A stretch of DNA of 64,000 bases from Hyphomicrobium sp. GTDB lineage: Bacteria; Pseudomonadota; Alphaproteobacteria; Rhizobiales; Hyphomicrobiaceae. The position numbers and the translations under genes are program-made. Below are positions 26,419-37,175 of the stretch, piece after piece; position 1 is the stretch's first letter; every line of letters starts with the position of its first letter. The notes beneath the pieces were generated by a model. That model saw nothing but the letters and a program-made list of their open reading frames with translations. It did not search any database and was not told the DNA's origin. The stretch spans positions 583,560 through 647,559 of the forward strand of contig JALHMJ010000001.1 in assembly GCA_022844105.1 (NCBI GenBank). Reading direction: 5' to 3'.

Positions 26419-27378
26419 TCATGGCGTGTCGTCATCGGGTATGATTTCGGTATGGCCGGAATCGAGGTGCCAGACGAAGATCTGCCGGTCGGGCAGCTCC
26501 TGCTTGAGGCGGCGGCCGAGGGCCAGCCCTTCTGCATAGTGGGTCGCGTAGCGCCCCTCATTCCAAAGGGGTGAGTTCAGATCCTCGAAATTGAATGACC
26601 CATTGTAGCTTTCGGCCCAGGCGTGCAGATCGGCGATGAGGCTTTCGGACAGCGGTAAATCGCGCGGAGATATCGTTCCACTGCGTCCCGGATCGTGGGA
26701 CCAAAGCGGGTCGCACTGATACTCCGACATGACGAGGATGCGGCGGCTGTCGGCCAATGGCGCATCGTCGGCCAGGGAATCAGACAGGAAATCGGCCTCT
26801 GCATCGTCACCGGAAGGCCTGCTGGGCCCGCCGAAGTCCAACATGCCGGCGGGGCCTTTGGCGAGCGGATAAAAGAAGCGGAATGCCGCATGGACAGCGG
26901 CAACCGATAGAACGGCCAGCGCTCCGATCACAATGGGCCAGCCGACCCTGTCCGGCGACATCAGTTTTCCGGTGCGGTAGGCCCAGAGCACGAACAGGGT
27001 CGCTGCCACATAAAGGATGAAGGCATTGATCGTCTGCTGCCGGCCCTTGGCATCTGGGGGGTCATCGCGGTCCAACAAGACCGGCGCTACAAACAGTAAA
27101 TAGAGGGCCTGGCCCACAGACGAGATCACGAACGCGGCGGCAGCCCACTCCAGACGCAAGATAAGGAAGAGACCGCCGGCGAGGACAAACAACGAGGCGA
27201 ACAGCAGCCAAACCGCACGCGCTGTTTCGGCGATCGGCGGGCTCTTGAGGGAAATCTGGGAAATGGCAATGTCAAAGAACCGGCCTTGTAGCGCCGCCCG
27301 CACGGCGACGAAACCGGCGAAGGTATAAAACGCCCCGATCGCAACCAAGGCGCCGCTCGCCAGGCTCAACGTCGTCAC
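26419..27378 (-). CDS. membrane protein with soluble C-terminal domain, unknown function
   Basis: A 319-residue product with six predicted helices in the first 190 residues (for example LASGALVAIGAFYTFAGFVAV, FASLFVLAGGLFLIL, TINAFILYVAATLFVLWAY, WPIVIGALAVLSVAAV). A C-terminal soluble part of about 125 residues begins after FFYPLAKG and has ILVMSEYQCDPLWSHD and FVWHLDSGHTEIIPDDDTP. GTG start at 27378 with GGAGAG upstream. No family is recognised. The last codons lie against the ssb promoter. Confidence 0.85.
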   Translation of the reverse strand: MTTLSLASGALVAIGAFYTFAGFVAVRAALQGRFFDIAISQISLKSPPIAETARAVWLLFASLFVLAGGLFLILRLEWAAAAFVISSVGQALYLLFVAPVLLDRDDPPDAKGRQQTINAFILYVAATLFVLWAYRTGKLMSPDRVGWPIVIGALAVLSVAAVHAAFRFFYPLAKGPAGMLDFGGPSRPSGDDAEADFLSDSLADDAPLADSRRILVMSEYQCDPLWSHDPGRSGTISPRDLPLSESLIADLHAWAESYNGSFNFEDLNSPLWNEGRYATHYAEGLALGRRLKQELPDRQIFVWHLDSGHTEIIPDDDTP

Positions 27379-27464
27379 GTTCGCTCTCCGGCCCCCGTTG
27401 CAATATCATCCGATCCGATGCCGCCGCCGTTTCGTCAAGGTGTGATCTCCAGAAGAAGGTATCC

Positions 27465-27869
27465 ATGCGCGCCACATTTGCGGCCCTGATCGCGGCGGTA
27501 TTGTCCGTCTTGACGATGGACTCGTCCGCCGTCGCTGACAACGATGCGCTCATTCATCAACTCGGGACGCGGCATCGCTTCGTCCAGCCTTCGGGCAGCC
27601 CTTATCCGGCGGCCGGCTGCCGAGATCACCGGACCCTGATGTTCATCGTGTCGGAAGTGGAGGGCGAAGATCCAGCGACCGCGCGGCTTCTCGTCGACCG
27701 CGATTGCCGGCCATTGGTCGCCGACGCCGAATACATCCGCTGTGGTCCGGGAGGTTGGGCTTACCCGAGCAAGGGCGAACGCCTCAGCTACGCCTCCTAC
27801 TGTCGCATCGGTGCGAACGACTTGCCGCTTTACGCACTCGACATGCAAATGAACGAATTGGGCAAATGA
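27465..27869 (+). CDS. small exported protein, unknown function
   Basis: A 134-residue product with signal peptide (MRATFAALIAAVLSVLTMDSSAVA) and a compact mature domain with four cysteines (AAGCRD, DRDCRP, IRCGPG, SYCRIG), possibly two disulfides. ATG at 27465 preceded by AGAAGAAGG. The last six codons and the stop lie inside a 17-bp tandem repeat (27847-27906). No family recognised. The divergent neighbour is the membrane protein at 26419-27378. Confidence 0.75.
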   Translation: MRATFAALIAAVLSVLTMDSSAVADNDALIHQLGTRHRFVQPSGSPYPAAGCRDHRTLMFIVSEVEGEDPATARLLVDRDCRPLVADAEYIRCGPGGWAYPSKGERLSYASYCRIGANDLPLYALDMQMNELGK

Positions 27870-27906
27870 ACGAATTGGGCAAATGAACGAATTGGGCAAA
27901 TGAACG
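27847..27906 (+). repeat. 17-bp tandem repeat across a stop codon
   Basis: Three exact copies of AAATGAACGAATTGGGC at 27847-27863, 27864-27880 and 27881-27897, then 9 bases of a fourth. Seventeen is not a multiple of three, but each copy brings its own TGA in the frame that follows one copy, so copy number would not extend the protein. Confidence 0.95.
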
Positions 27907-27910
27907 AAAC

Positions 27911-27934
27911 CGGGGAGAGCCGCAGCCCTCCCCG
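27911..27934. terminator. hairpin between exported protein and outer-membrane gene
   Basis: CGGGGAG pairs with CTCCCCG around AGCCGCAGCC. It lies between two convergent genes, 42 bases past the first stop. No T-run on the plus strand. Confidence 0.5.
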
Positions 27935-27958
27935 ATAAGATCACACCGTGAACCGTCG

Positions 27959-29436
27959 CTACTTCAGCGGCGTCTCGGACCGGCCGAAGTCGAACCGGTA
28001 GTCGAGCGAGAGACGGACGGATTGAATGTCGGGATCAAGCTCTGCCGTGACAAAGTCGTTGGCTGTAAAGCCGCCGAGATCGATCCCAGGCAGCAGATTG
28101 ATGGTGTCGCTGTCGGCGAAGACATAGCGATATTCAGCTTTGAGCGAGAGACGGTCGGTCAGCTTGGTTTCAAAACCAGCACCGAAGAACACGCCGTCGA
28201 ACGACCCGTTCTTCGCCAGCACGAACGATCCGGCTCCCAGTCCATCGATTTGGCCGGCGACGACGGTGTCGCCCAGCGAGAGGTGCGTGTAACCGAAGGT
28301 CCCGAATGCGAGCGTCGAAGGCGTGAGGAGATAACCGATGCGGCCGCCGACAGAGAATTGGTCTTCGATCTCGTAGCTCAGGCTGCCGGAGATAGATTTT
28401 CGAGATTGAGACCGATCTCATACTCGTTGTCGTGGCGGGTGTAATCGACGAACACGCCGAAGACGAACTTGTCGTCGTATTGGCGGTCGGCGCCAATTTC
28501 CAACGTATAGCCGCCGCCCTGGCTGCCGAGGCCATTGAACGCGAGCGCGGCGTCAACGCCGAATGCCTGATCGAGCACGGGGCCAGGACTGAGCGTCAGT
28601 TCGTTGTTGCCGAATGTGTAGGTGCCGCCGACGCCGATATAGAACTGCGACCACGAGCCGACGGAAGCTTCCGTAACGGTCGGCTCATCCGCCTCGCCGC
28701 GGCCAAGACCGAACCGGTAGTTCAACGAAACGCGTCCGGTCTGAATGTCGGGGTCCAGCGTCGTGCGAATGACATTGTTGATGCCCACAAATGGTGTTCC
28801 GGGCAGCAGGGTCAGCGTCTCGGCATCAAGATCGGTATAGCGGTATTCGCCCTTGACCGAAATCGCCTTGCTGAGTTTCACCTCGGCACCGCCGCCGATG
28901 AAATAGCCGTCGAATTCTCCGACACGGGCGAGCGCGATGCTACCAAGACCGGTGCCACCGAAACTGGCCCCGGCATCGATGTCACTGATGTCGGCGCGCG
29001 AATAACCTGCGGTGACGAACAGGAGTGTGGAAGGCGAGACGATGTAGCCAAGCTTGCCGCCGACGGACCACATTTCTTCGACCGACACGTTGACGTTTGC
29101 CGACAAGGGGAAGGGATCACCGATCGTCAGATCGAGAACGTCGGTATCGAGGCTCATCCAGTCGTAATCGAAGAAGGCACCGACGACGAAACGGCTGTTG
29201 ACTTGATAATCGGCGCCCACGCCGAGCGTGAAGACGCCGCCGTCACCACCCAGGCCATCGATCGAGAGGGCGCCGTCAAACGGAATGCCCGGTGCCTCGG
29301 TCAGCGACAGTTCGTGATTAGCAGCACCAATGGCGGCACCAATGCCGATGTAGACCGCTGACCAATCATCAGCTTGTGCCGGTCCGGCAGCGGTCAAAAT
29401 TCCCGCTGCAATAATGGAAGTTGTTCTGTTCCGCAT
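27959..29436 (-). pseudogene. two-barrel outer-membrane protein gene interrupted by a frameshift
   Basis: The frame opens at 29436 with a signal peptide (MRNRTTSIIAAGILTAAGPAQA) and encodes a complete Omp25/Omp31-like barrel (about residues 24-245, ending DIQTGRVSLNYRFGLGRG). It then starts a second, homologous barrel (about residue 260 on: SQFYIGVGGTYTF). The frame closes at 28378, but translation shifted by one base at an A4 run (28397-28400) continues the second barrel without a stop: SVGGRIGYLLTPSTLAFGTF, then FETKLTDRLSLKAEYRYVF and the C-terminal strand VRLSLDYRFDFG at 27959. One added A restores about 492 codons. It may be a true pseudogene, a phase-variable gene or a sequencing error. 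Confidence 0.85.
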
Positions 29437-29713
29437 GACTGCCCCCGCTGATATGCTCCGAAGACGATCAATGGCAGATTCGCTTGCGTCTTATGTATCG
29501 GCAAAACAACAAAGCCGGTCAGAATAAGTCAACGTCTACAACCGTAGATTGCACTCCTCTGTGGTGCCTTGGCGCTTTAGGTTCGTTGCGGCCCGCAGAC
29601 CTCGTACCGATCACCCTTGACCGTTTGCCGTCATCCTCTATCCCCGCACTAGGGCGCGCAGATCACCGATGCGGGCTCTCATTTGCAACCCGCCGGACTG
29701 CGAAGCGAGCATC

Positions 29714-30085
29714 ATGGTTCTCTATAATTGCGCGAACTGCCCTGGGTATTGCTGCTCCTACCCTGTCATCCCCCTGACGAAGCGAGATGTGGAGCGCCTC
29801 GCGCGGCATCATGATCTGTCCTATGAGGCCGCCAAGGCGAAGTTCACCAAGGAAGCGCATGGCCACAAATATACGATGCGGCGCAAGCGTGACGAAATCT
29901 ACGGACGGATTTGCCGGTTCTTCGATACGACTGAGCGTCGGTGCACCATATACCACGCGCGCCCCGCGACCTGCCGCAGCTACCCCGGTCAGGGACGGTG
30001 CGGCTACTATGATTTCCTTATGCATGAGCGCCGGTGCCAGAGGGATGACGACTTCGTCGCCGTCACCAATCACGACGAAGATTGA
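29714..30085 (+). CDS. YkgJ-family cysteine-cluster protein
   Basis: About 123 residues from the ATG at 29714; an alternative in-frame ATG lies at 29669. It carries the family pattern of clustered cysteines: YNCANCPGYCCSYPVIPLTKRDVERL near the N-terminus, then RICRFFD, RRCTIYHARPATCRSYP and GRCGYYD. YkgJ-type (UPF0153, CxxCxxCC) proteins probably bind zinc or an iron-sulfur cluster; the function is unsettled. Stands alone between the outer-membrane gene and a gene-free stretch. Confidence 0.88.
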   Translation: MVLYNCANCPGYCCSYPVIPLTKRDVERLARHHDLSYEAAKAKFTKEAHGHKYTMRRKRDEIYGRICRFFDTTERRCTIYHARPATCRSYPGQGRCGYYDFLMHERRCQRDDDFVAVTNHDED

Positions 30086-30391
30086 TCACTCGATTGCTGG
30101 CAGCAATGGTCGAGCCGAGCCCTGGCACATGTGATCGCCTACGGCGTAACAAAATCCGCTGTTTTGCTTAGGTTCGCTCAATTCGTTTTTATTGCGAGTT
30201 GATCGGCCGAGGCCTCGTCAGACGACCTTCCAAACCCAAAATCGTGCGCAGGCAAAGTCGTGAAACGCGCGGATCGTGCCGCAAAAAAAGCGGCCGACGC
30301 GAGCGGGATCGACTTGCCTGGATGAGGCCGCCACGAGCGGCTGTCGTCCTGGACCCAAATGCCCGGTAGGGCCAATACAGGAGGACCCATC
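30086..30391. other. gene-free stretch
   Basis: In these 306 bases no coding frame, tRNA or strong terminator is supported. The right end carries AGGAGG, the ribosome binding site of the next gene. A poly-A/T-rich patch (cgtttttattgcg; gcaaaaaaagcgg) may hold promoter elements, but none is convincing. Confidence 0.6.
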
Positions 30392-30682
30392 ATGTTGAAA
30401 TCGACCGTCATCGGAACCGCCGTCGTACTCGTCACCGCAACGGGTGCGCACGCTCTGACAGTCAACAACACGTCGTCTAAGGAAATTTCAATCGGCCTCG
30501 ATCAGGGCGAAAAGGAGAGTGTGCATAAACTCGCGGCCGGCAAGTCGGTCACATTCAAGAACGAGTGCGACAACCATTGCGGCGTGACGGGACCGTGGAA
30601 CTTCTCGTGGTGGGCGAAGACCGGCGATACCATTAGCACCGACGGTTCAAGCTTGACCAAGGGCAAGGACGGCGCGTCGTAG
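30392..30682 (+). CDS. small exported protein, unknown function
   Basis: A 96-residue product starting at an ATG with CAGGAGGACCCATC upstream. The signal peptide (MLKSTVIGTAVVLVTATGAHA) is cleaved before LTVNNTSSKEISIGLDQGEKE. The mature domain of about 75 residues has a cysteine pair in KNECDNHCGVTGPWNFSWW. The pattern of a small beta-rich periplasmic protein is clear but no family is recognised. A terminator hairpin follows 27 bases after the stop. Confidence 0.85.
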   Translation: MLKSTVIGTAVVLVTATGAHALTVNNTSSKEISIGLDQGEKESVHKLAAGKSVTFKNECDNHCGVTGPWNFSWWAKTGDTISTDGSSLTKGKDGAS

Positions 30683-30709
30683 TGTTGTGAACGTCATAAA
30701 TTTAAGTCA

Positions 30710-30738
30710 GCGGGCGGTGAGGAAACCCCACCGCCCGC
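30710..30738. terminator. hairpin between two convergent genes
   Basis: Perfect 10-bp arms GCGGGCGGTG and CACCGCCCGC around AGGAAACCC. It separates the small exported protein from the convergent membrane protein. No T-run follows. Confidence 0.65.
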
Positions 30739-30768
30739 GTTGGATTGGAATGGAAATGCCGGTCCAGC

Positions 30769-31368
30769 TCAGCCGCAGGTCGTCGAGCAGGAGACTTCGT
30801 CGCGCTGCTCAACCGCGCCTTTGATCGGCGAGAAGATTTCTTTGAAGCACTTGCCGCCTTCCTTGACGACGCGGACGACATTCTTGCCCTGGATTGACTG
30901 GCAAACGACTTCCAAGCCTTGCGCGACCCTGAAGGACTGGGGTACGGGACCTTCGGCGCGGGCGCCCGAGATCAGCATGTCGATGATGCCTGTCGACTTG
31001 GGTACCTCGCCTGGCTTCTGCAGTTCGTTGTAGGCGATCCACTGGTAGGCCGCTTTGCCGTCGGCAGACGACAGCTTGAGCGCGATGTCGCCCGTTTTCG
31101 AGCAGGCGCCGACATCCACGCGTGTGCCCTCGGCCGTCGCCAGGGCCTTGTATTCGATCTGGCAGTCGATGTTCTTGACCCATAAGTCATACTGGGCAAG
31201 GCGCTGCGGCACCTGACTGAACGGGACGCCGAACGTATACGCGTGATAGGCGGTGATCGCGGTCGGAACGGCGCCAACGATCGTCACCACCAGCGCCAGA
31301 TTTTTCAAGAACCCTATAAATCGGTCGTAGTCGCCGCCCGAACGGGCGGGGACGGTACTTTCGGACAT
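30769..31368 (-). CDS. single-pass membrane protein with soluble domain, unknown function
   Basis: About 199 residues from the ATG at 31368, which has GAGGAGGG upstream; the open frame extends 13 codons further. One transmembrane helix at about residues 22-42 (LALVVTIVGAVPTAITAYHAY) leaves most of the protein (about 155 residues) on one side. Five cysteines occur in the soluble part (DCQIEY, GACSKT, VVCQSI, GKCFKE, and a CSTTC pair at the C-terminus), suggesting a disulfide-bonded extracytoplasmic domain. No family recognised. Stands alone between two gene-free stretches. Confidence 0.8.
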   Translation of the reverse strand: MSESTVPARSGGDYDRFIGFLKNLALVVTIVGAVPTAITAYHAYTFGVPFSQVPQRLAQYDLWVKNIDCQIEYKALATAEGTRVDVGACSKTGDIALKLSSADGKAAYQWIAYNELQKPGEVPKSTGIIDMLISGARAEGPVPQSFRVAQGLEVVCQSIQGKNVVRVVKEGGKCFKEIFSPIKGAVEQRDEVSCSTTCG

Positions 31369-31890
31369 CAGATATCCCTCCTCGAAGATCGTGCTTGGAT
31401 AACCCATGGTCGCCAGCTCCCGTGACGCGGATATGGCGGAGGTATCTCATGGCGAGCCTGAACCCCTCTTGAGCACCCCATTCACCCCCCGTTCACGGGT
31501 CGGTCCCGTGTCGCGAGCGACGATACTTGATCGCCCGATCGCCACCAAGGCCGAAGGGCACGTCGCGCGGAAACGGTAACCCGCCGACGAGGCAAGCACC
31601 GCCGCCTCTTTCCCCTTGTCCTCGACGCGTAGGGGTGAGGGCGGTGAGCCACAATCTCCGGCGCGAACTTTAACCCCCACCCCCGCCCTTCCCCGCAAGG
31701 GGGAGGGGGCACGGGCCTGCCACTGGCCATCGTCATCCAGCCGACGCGATAACGTCAACTTGGTGCAGGCCGGGACGAAGTCAACACGCTGCGGCGCGAA
31801 TGTCACGAGCATCGCACCAAGGATGCGCGGCCGGCGAAGAAACCGTGATCCCTCCCATAGGGTAGGACCAACGACGATGGAGATCCCTGC
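31369..31890. other. gene-free stretch with a palindromic repeat
   Basis: These 522 bases hold a GC-rich palindromic element (31606-31712) of the same family as the one inside uvrA. Open frames crossing it on the minus strand (to about 32328) are antisense to the next ORF and show no family similarity. The right end carries GATGGAGATCC, the ribosome binding site of the 61-residue gene. Confidence 0.7.
31606..31712. repeat. GC-rich palindromic element, intergenic copy
   Basis: The right part reads AACCCCCACCCCCGCCC, then arms CCCTTCCCC and GGGGGAGGG around GCAA (31686-31707). The left part holds TTTCCCCTTG followed by GTAGGGGTGAGGGCGGTG. The order and spacing match the element inside uvrA (33061-33175): a C-rich arm, a G-rich tract, an A-rich gap, a C-rich tract and a closing hairpin. 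Confidence 0.7.
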
Positions 31891-32076
31891 ATGCTCTTCC
31901 GCCGCCCTTATCCCAAGCCCCGCCCCCAGCAGCTCGAACTCCCCCTGCGGCAGCCGGAACTGACGGACGACGAAATCCGCGCCCTCTGGATCGCGGTCAA
32001 GGCGCGGCTCAAAGCCCGCAAGGAAATCGAGCTCTTGCAAAGCAGCCGCGTCGAACACGAACAACTGCCAAATTAG
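31891..32076 (+). CDS. 61-residue Arg/Gln/Leu-rich protein, unknown function
   Basis: ATG at 31891, preceded by GGAGATCCCTGC, opens a frame of 61 codons with the G/C-rich third positions typical of this genome. The product begins MLFRRPYPKPRPQQLELPLRQ, then has an amphipathic helix with LTDDEIRALWIAVKARLKAR. It has no signal peptide or membrane segment. A very strong terminator follows 34 bases after the stop, so this looks like a complete small transcription unit upstream of uvrA. No family recognised. Confidence 0.6.
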   Translation: MLFRRPYPKPRPQQLELPLRQPELTDDEIRALWIAVKARLKARKEIELLQSSRVEHEQLPN

Positions 32077-32109
32077 GCGCCCCAACCCGGCTCGTTTCAT
32101 CGTCACGTC

Positions 32110-32139
32110 AAGGCCGGCGTCCACGCCGGCCTTGCTTTT
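32110..32139 (+). terminator. strong Rho-independent terminator
   Basis: Perfect 10-bp stem AAGGCCGGCG / CGCCGGCCTT around TCCA, followed by GCTTTTA. It closes the 61-residue ORF unit before uvrA. Confidence 0.88.
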
Positions 32140-32183
32140 ACAAGCGCACCCATAAAGTTGTATAGATTGGAGGCGCCCCATAT

Positions 32184-35396
<3,213 letters not shown>

Positions 35397-35424
35397 TGGC
35401 ATCCTAGCTGTTCGGGGTCGCGTT

Positions 35425-35456
35425 CGGGGTCAGACCCCCGTGGGGGTCTGACCCCG
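35425..35456. terminator. palindrome after uvrA, possible terminator
   Basis: Perfect 15-bp arms CGGGGTCAGACCCCC and GGGGGTCTGACCCCG around GT, 28 bases after the uvrA stop. It belongs to the GGGGTCAGACCCC family of the 25.4-kb block. No T-run follows, so its role in termination is uncertain. Confidence 0.6.
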
Positions 35457-35482
35457 TCTCATACTGACCCCGTCTCATACTG
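35451..35482 (+). repeat. 16-bp direct repeat overlapping the palindrome
   Basis: ACCCCGTCTCATACTG occurs twice without a gap (35451-35466 and 35467-35482), followed by tctcat of a third partial copy. The first copy starts within the right arm of the palindrome. Confidence 0.9.
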
Positions 35483-35567
35483 TCTCATGCCACGCGCGCT
35501 ATTCAACACGCCGCGCTGGCGGCGATGGTGTAGGATCGTGGGTAACCACCAATCCGGAAGCCTGCCC

Positions 35568-36017
35568 ATGCGCGCCGTTGCCTGCCTTTTCGCTCCAGCC
35601 CTCATGCTGGCTTTGCTCGCCGCTTCGCCGAGCGCGTTGGCGCAGTCCGAAGACCGCGGCTACGGCGGACCGGCGACCGTGGGACCGAACTTCTCGACCG
35701 GCAAGCAGTCGGCGCCGCCAGACTACGGCAGCAGCACGGTCAAGAAAAAGCCCATCCAGCAGCCGGCGGCGGCCAAAAAGGACGCCAAGCCCGCCAAACC
35801 GGCCGTCAAGCGTTCCAAGCCTGACGAGGCCGTCGCCAAAAGCGAACCTGCAACCGCGCCGCGCAACACGCCGGTGTCCACCACGACGCCGGCGGCCGAC
35901 ACGCCGGGATCCACCACGACAGTGCCGGCCGATATCGTGCCCGCCGTGGGCAAAGCCGAGACCTGCCGCCGCTTTGACGCCACGACGAGCACCACCATCG
36001 AAGTCCCCTGCTCCTAA
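35568..36017 (+). CDS. exported low-complexity protein with C-terminal Cys box (paralog A)
   Basis: About 149 residues from the ATG at 35568. A signal peptide (MRAVACLFAPALMLALLAASPSALA) is followed by a short region with YGGPATVGPNFSTG, then Lys/Pro/Ala-rich (KKDAKPAKPAVKRSKP) and Thr/Pro-rich (PVSTTTPAADTPGSTTT) linkers. The C-terminus is a compact box CRRFDATTSTTIEVPCS. The next gene downstream ends in a close variant, CRKYDPTTARTIEVRC, so they are paralogs. Disordered middle plus a small disulfide box suggests an envelope-associated protein; no family recognised. Confidence 0.8.
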   Translation: MRAVACLFAPALMLALLAASPSALAQSEDRGYGGPATVGPNFSTGKQSAPPDYGSSTVKKKPIQQPAAAKKDAKPAKPAVKRSKPDEAVAKSEPATAPRNTPVSTTTPAADTPGSTTTVPADIVPAVGKAETCRRFDATTSTTIEVPCS

Positions 36018-36217
36018 GGCGCGGCACAAGCGCCCTCGGCATGGGACTGGTTAGGTTGGGGCTATCAACAATTGCGAGCAGGGTATTGCACGCGCGTCCC
36101 GGCGGCCACGGAGGCAAATTCTTTTGCCGCAACACGCTTTAAGAACGACTGTGCAGTCGGAAGTTGCGCTGCGTTGCGGTATCTTACGATTCGACGCTTC
36201 GCAGGATACGCATCGCA

Positions 36218-36622
36218 ATGCATGCACTTCTCACCGCCGCCGCCATCGCGCTCCTCGTCGGCGCGGCTTTGAATACGCCCGCCGTCGCACAATCGAGCGA
36301 GTCTTCCATTTGGGGCAACCAGCCCTTCGGTTTCGACACGACGACACCGAGCCAACCGAAAAAGCGTAAGTTCCGCGCCCGCTCCGTCAAGCCCTCGACC
36401 GCAGCCGCGCTCGATGATCCCCCGCTGCCCGAGCCCAACCCGGCGCGCCTCGCCAGCGATCGAGGAACGGAGACGGCCGCGTCGGGCACAGCCACCGGCA
36501 CCGCGACCGATGCTTCACCCGTCGAGACCGGCACCGTCTCCGCGCCTGTGGATACGGGTCCCGTCCCCTGCCGCAAGTACGATCCGACCACCGCCCGCAC
36601 GATTGAGGTCAGGTGCCGGTAA
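36218..36622 (+). CDS. exported low-complexity protein with C-terminal Cys box (paralog B)
   Basis: About 134 residues from the ATG at 36218. A signal peptide (MHALLTAAAIALLVGAALNTPAVA) precedes SSIWGNQPFGFDTTTPSQPKK, a basic stretch and a Thr/Pro/Ala-rich linker. The C-terminal box CRKYDPTTARTIEVRC matches paralog A: C-R-basic-aromatic-D-x-T-T-x-x-T-I-E-V-x-C. It lies 200 bases downstream of paralog A on the same strand. Function unknown. Confidence 0.8.
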   Translation: MHALLTAAAIALLVGAALNTPAVAQSSESSIWGNQPFGFDTTTPSQPKKRKFRARSVKPSTAAALDDPPLPEPNPARLASDRGTETAASGTATGTATDASPVETGTVSAPVDTGPVPCRKYDPTTARTIEVRCR

Positions 36623-36646
36623 GATCTTGCGTCGGCAGCTAACCCC

Positions 36647-37132
36647 TCACACGTCCCTTGCCCAGCGCATTGCCAGCGGCGGGCGCCAGACGCCGAGCAC
36701 ATAGTTGGCGAGCGAAATAGAAAGGATCGCAAACAGGGTGGTCCATTCGCTGGAAATGGTTGCGGCAAGGCCCTTTTCGAGCGGTTGGCCGGTGGCGATC
36801 TGAGCGGAGAGGCGGGCGGCATCGCCGGCCTTGGCCGAGATGATGGCCAGCGTTGCCTCGAACATGCCGATGCCGAGCAGCGCCTTCACCCACACCCAGC
36901 GCAATTCCTGAAACGGCCGATGGACCACCATGGCGAGCAGGCCTGTTACCAGTGAAATGCCCAGCGCCGGCATTATCATATACTGGCACACCGCCACGAT
37001 CGTCTGGCGCATGTCGGCGTAATCCTGCGGCGTCGCCTGCGGCGCGTACAGGAGGATCAGCGCGTAGGCGACGAGGCCGCCGACGATCCCCGCCGACGAC
37101 ACCGTGTGCACGAATTTCATGAACTGGCGCAT
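36647..37132 (-). CDS. four-helix membrane protein, DUF2269-like
   Basis: About 161 residues from the ATG at 37132 (MRQFMKFVHTVSSAGIVGG). Four membrane helices: GIVGGLVAYALILLYAP, MPALGISLVTGLLAMVV, WVKALLGIGMFEATLAIIS and LFAILSISLANYVLGVW. The opening KFVHTVSSAGIVGG resembles DUF2269 or CopD-like integral membrane proteins, where a His is near the membrane surface. The C-terminal segment VWRPPLAMRWARD resembles the end of that family. Substrate and role unknown. Follows the coiled-coil gene at 37176-37463 with a 43-base gap, so they may be cotranscribed. Confidence 0.75.
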   Translation of the reverse strand: MRQFMKFVHTVSSAGIVGGLVAYALILLYAPQATPQDYADMRQTIVAVCQYMIMPALGISLVTGLLAMVVHRPFQELRWVWVKALLGIGMFEATLAIISAKAGDAARLSAQIATGQPLEKGLAATISSEWTTLFAILSISLANYVLGVWRPPLAMRWARDV

Positions 37133-37175
37133 GGGTGCGTTACGTCCCGTGCTGGGCGCCGGATTGCGCGCGCGA

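Noticed and set aside
28380-28405. Programmed -1 ribosomal frameshift in the two-barrel gene
   Set aside because: The site CGAAAAT is not a good slippery heptamer and no clear downstream stem-loop or pseudoknot was seen; a one-base deletion is simpler.
36184-36822. 212-codon minus-strand frame opposite paralog B
   Set aside because: Antisense to a signal-peptide-bearing exported protein; composition is a mirror of its low-complexity linker.
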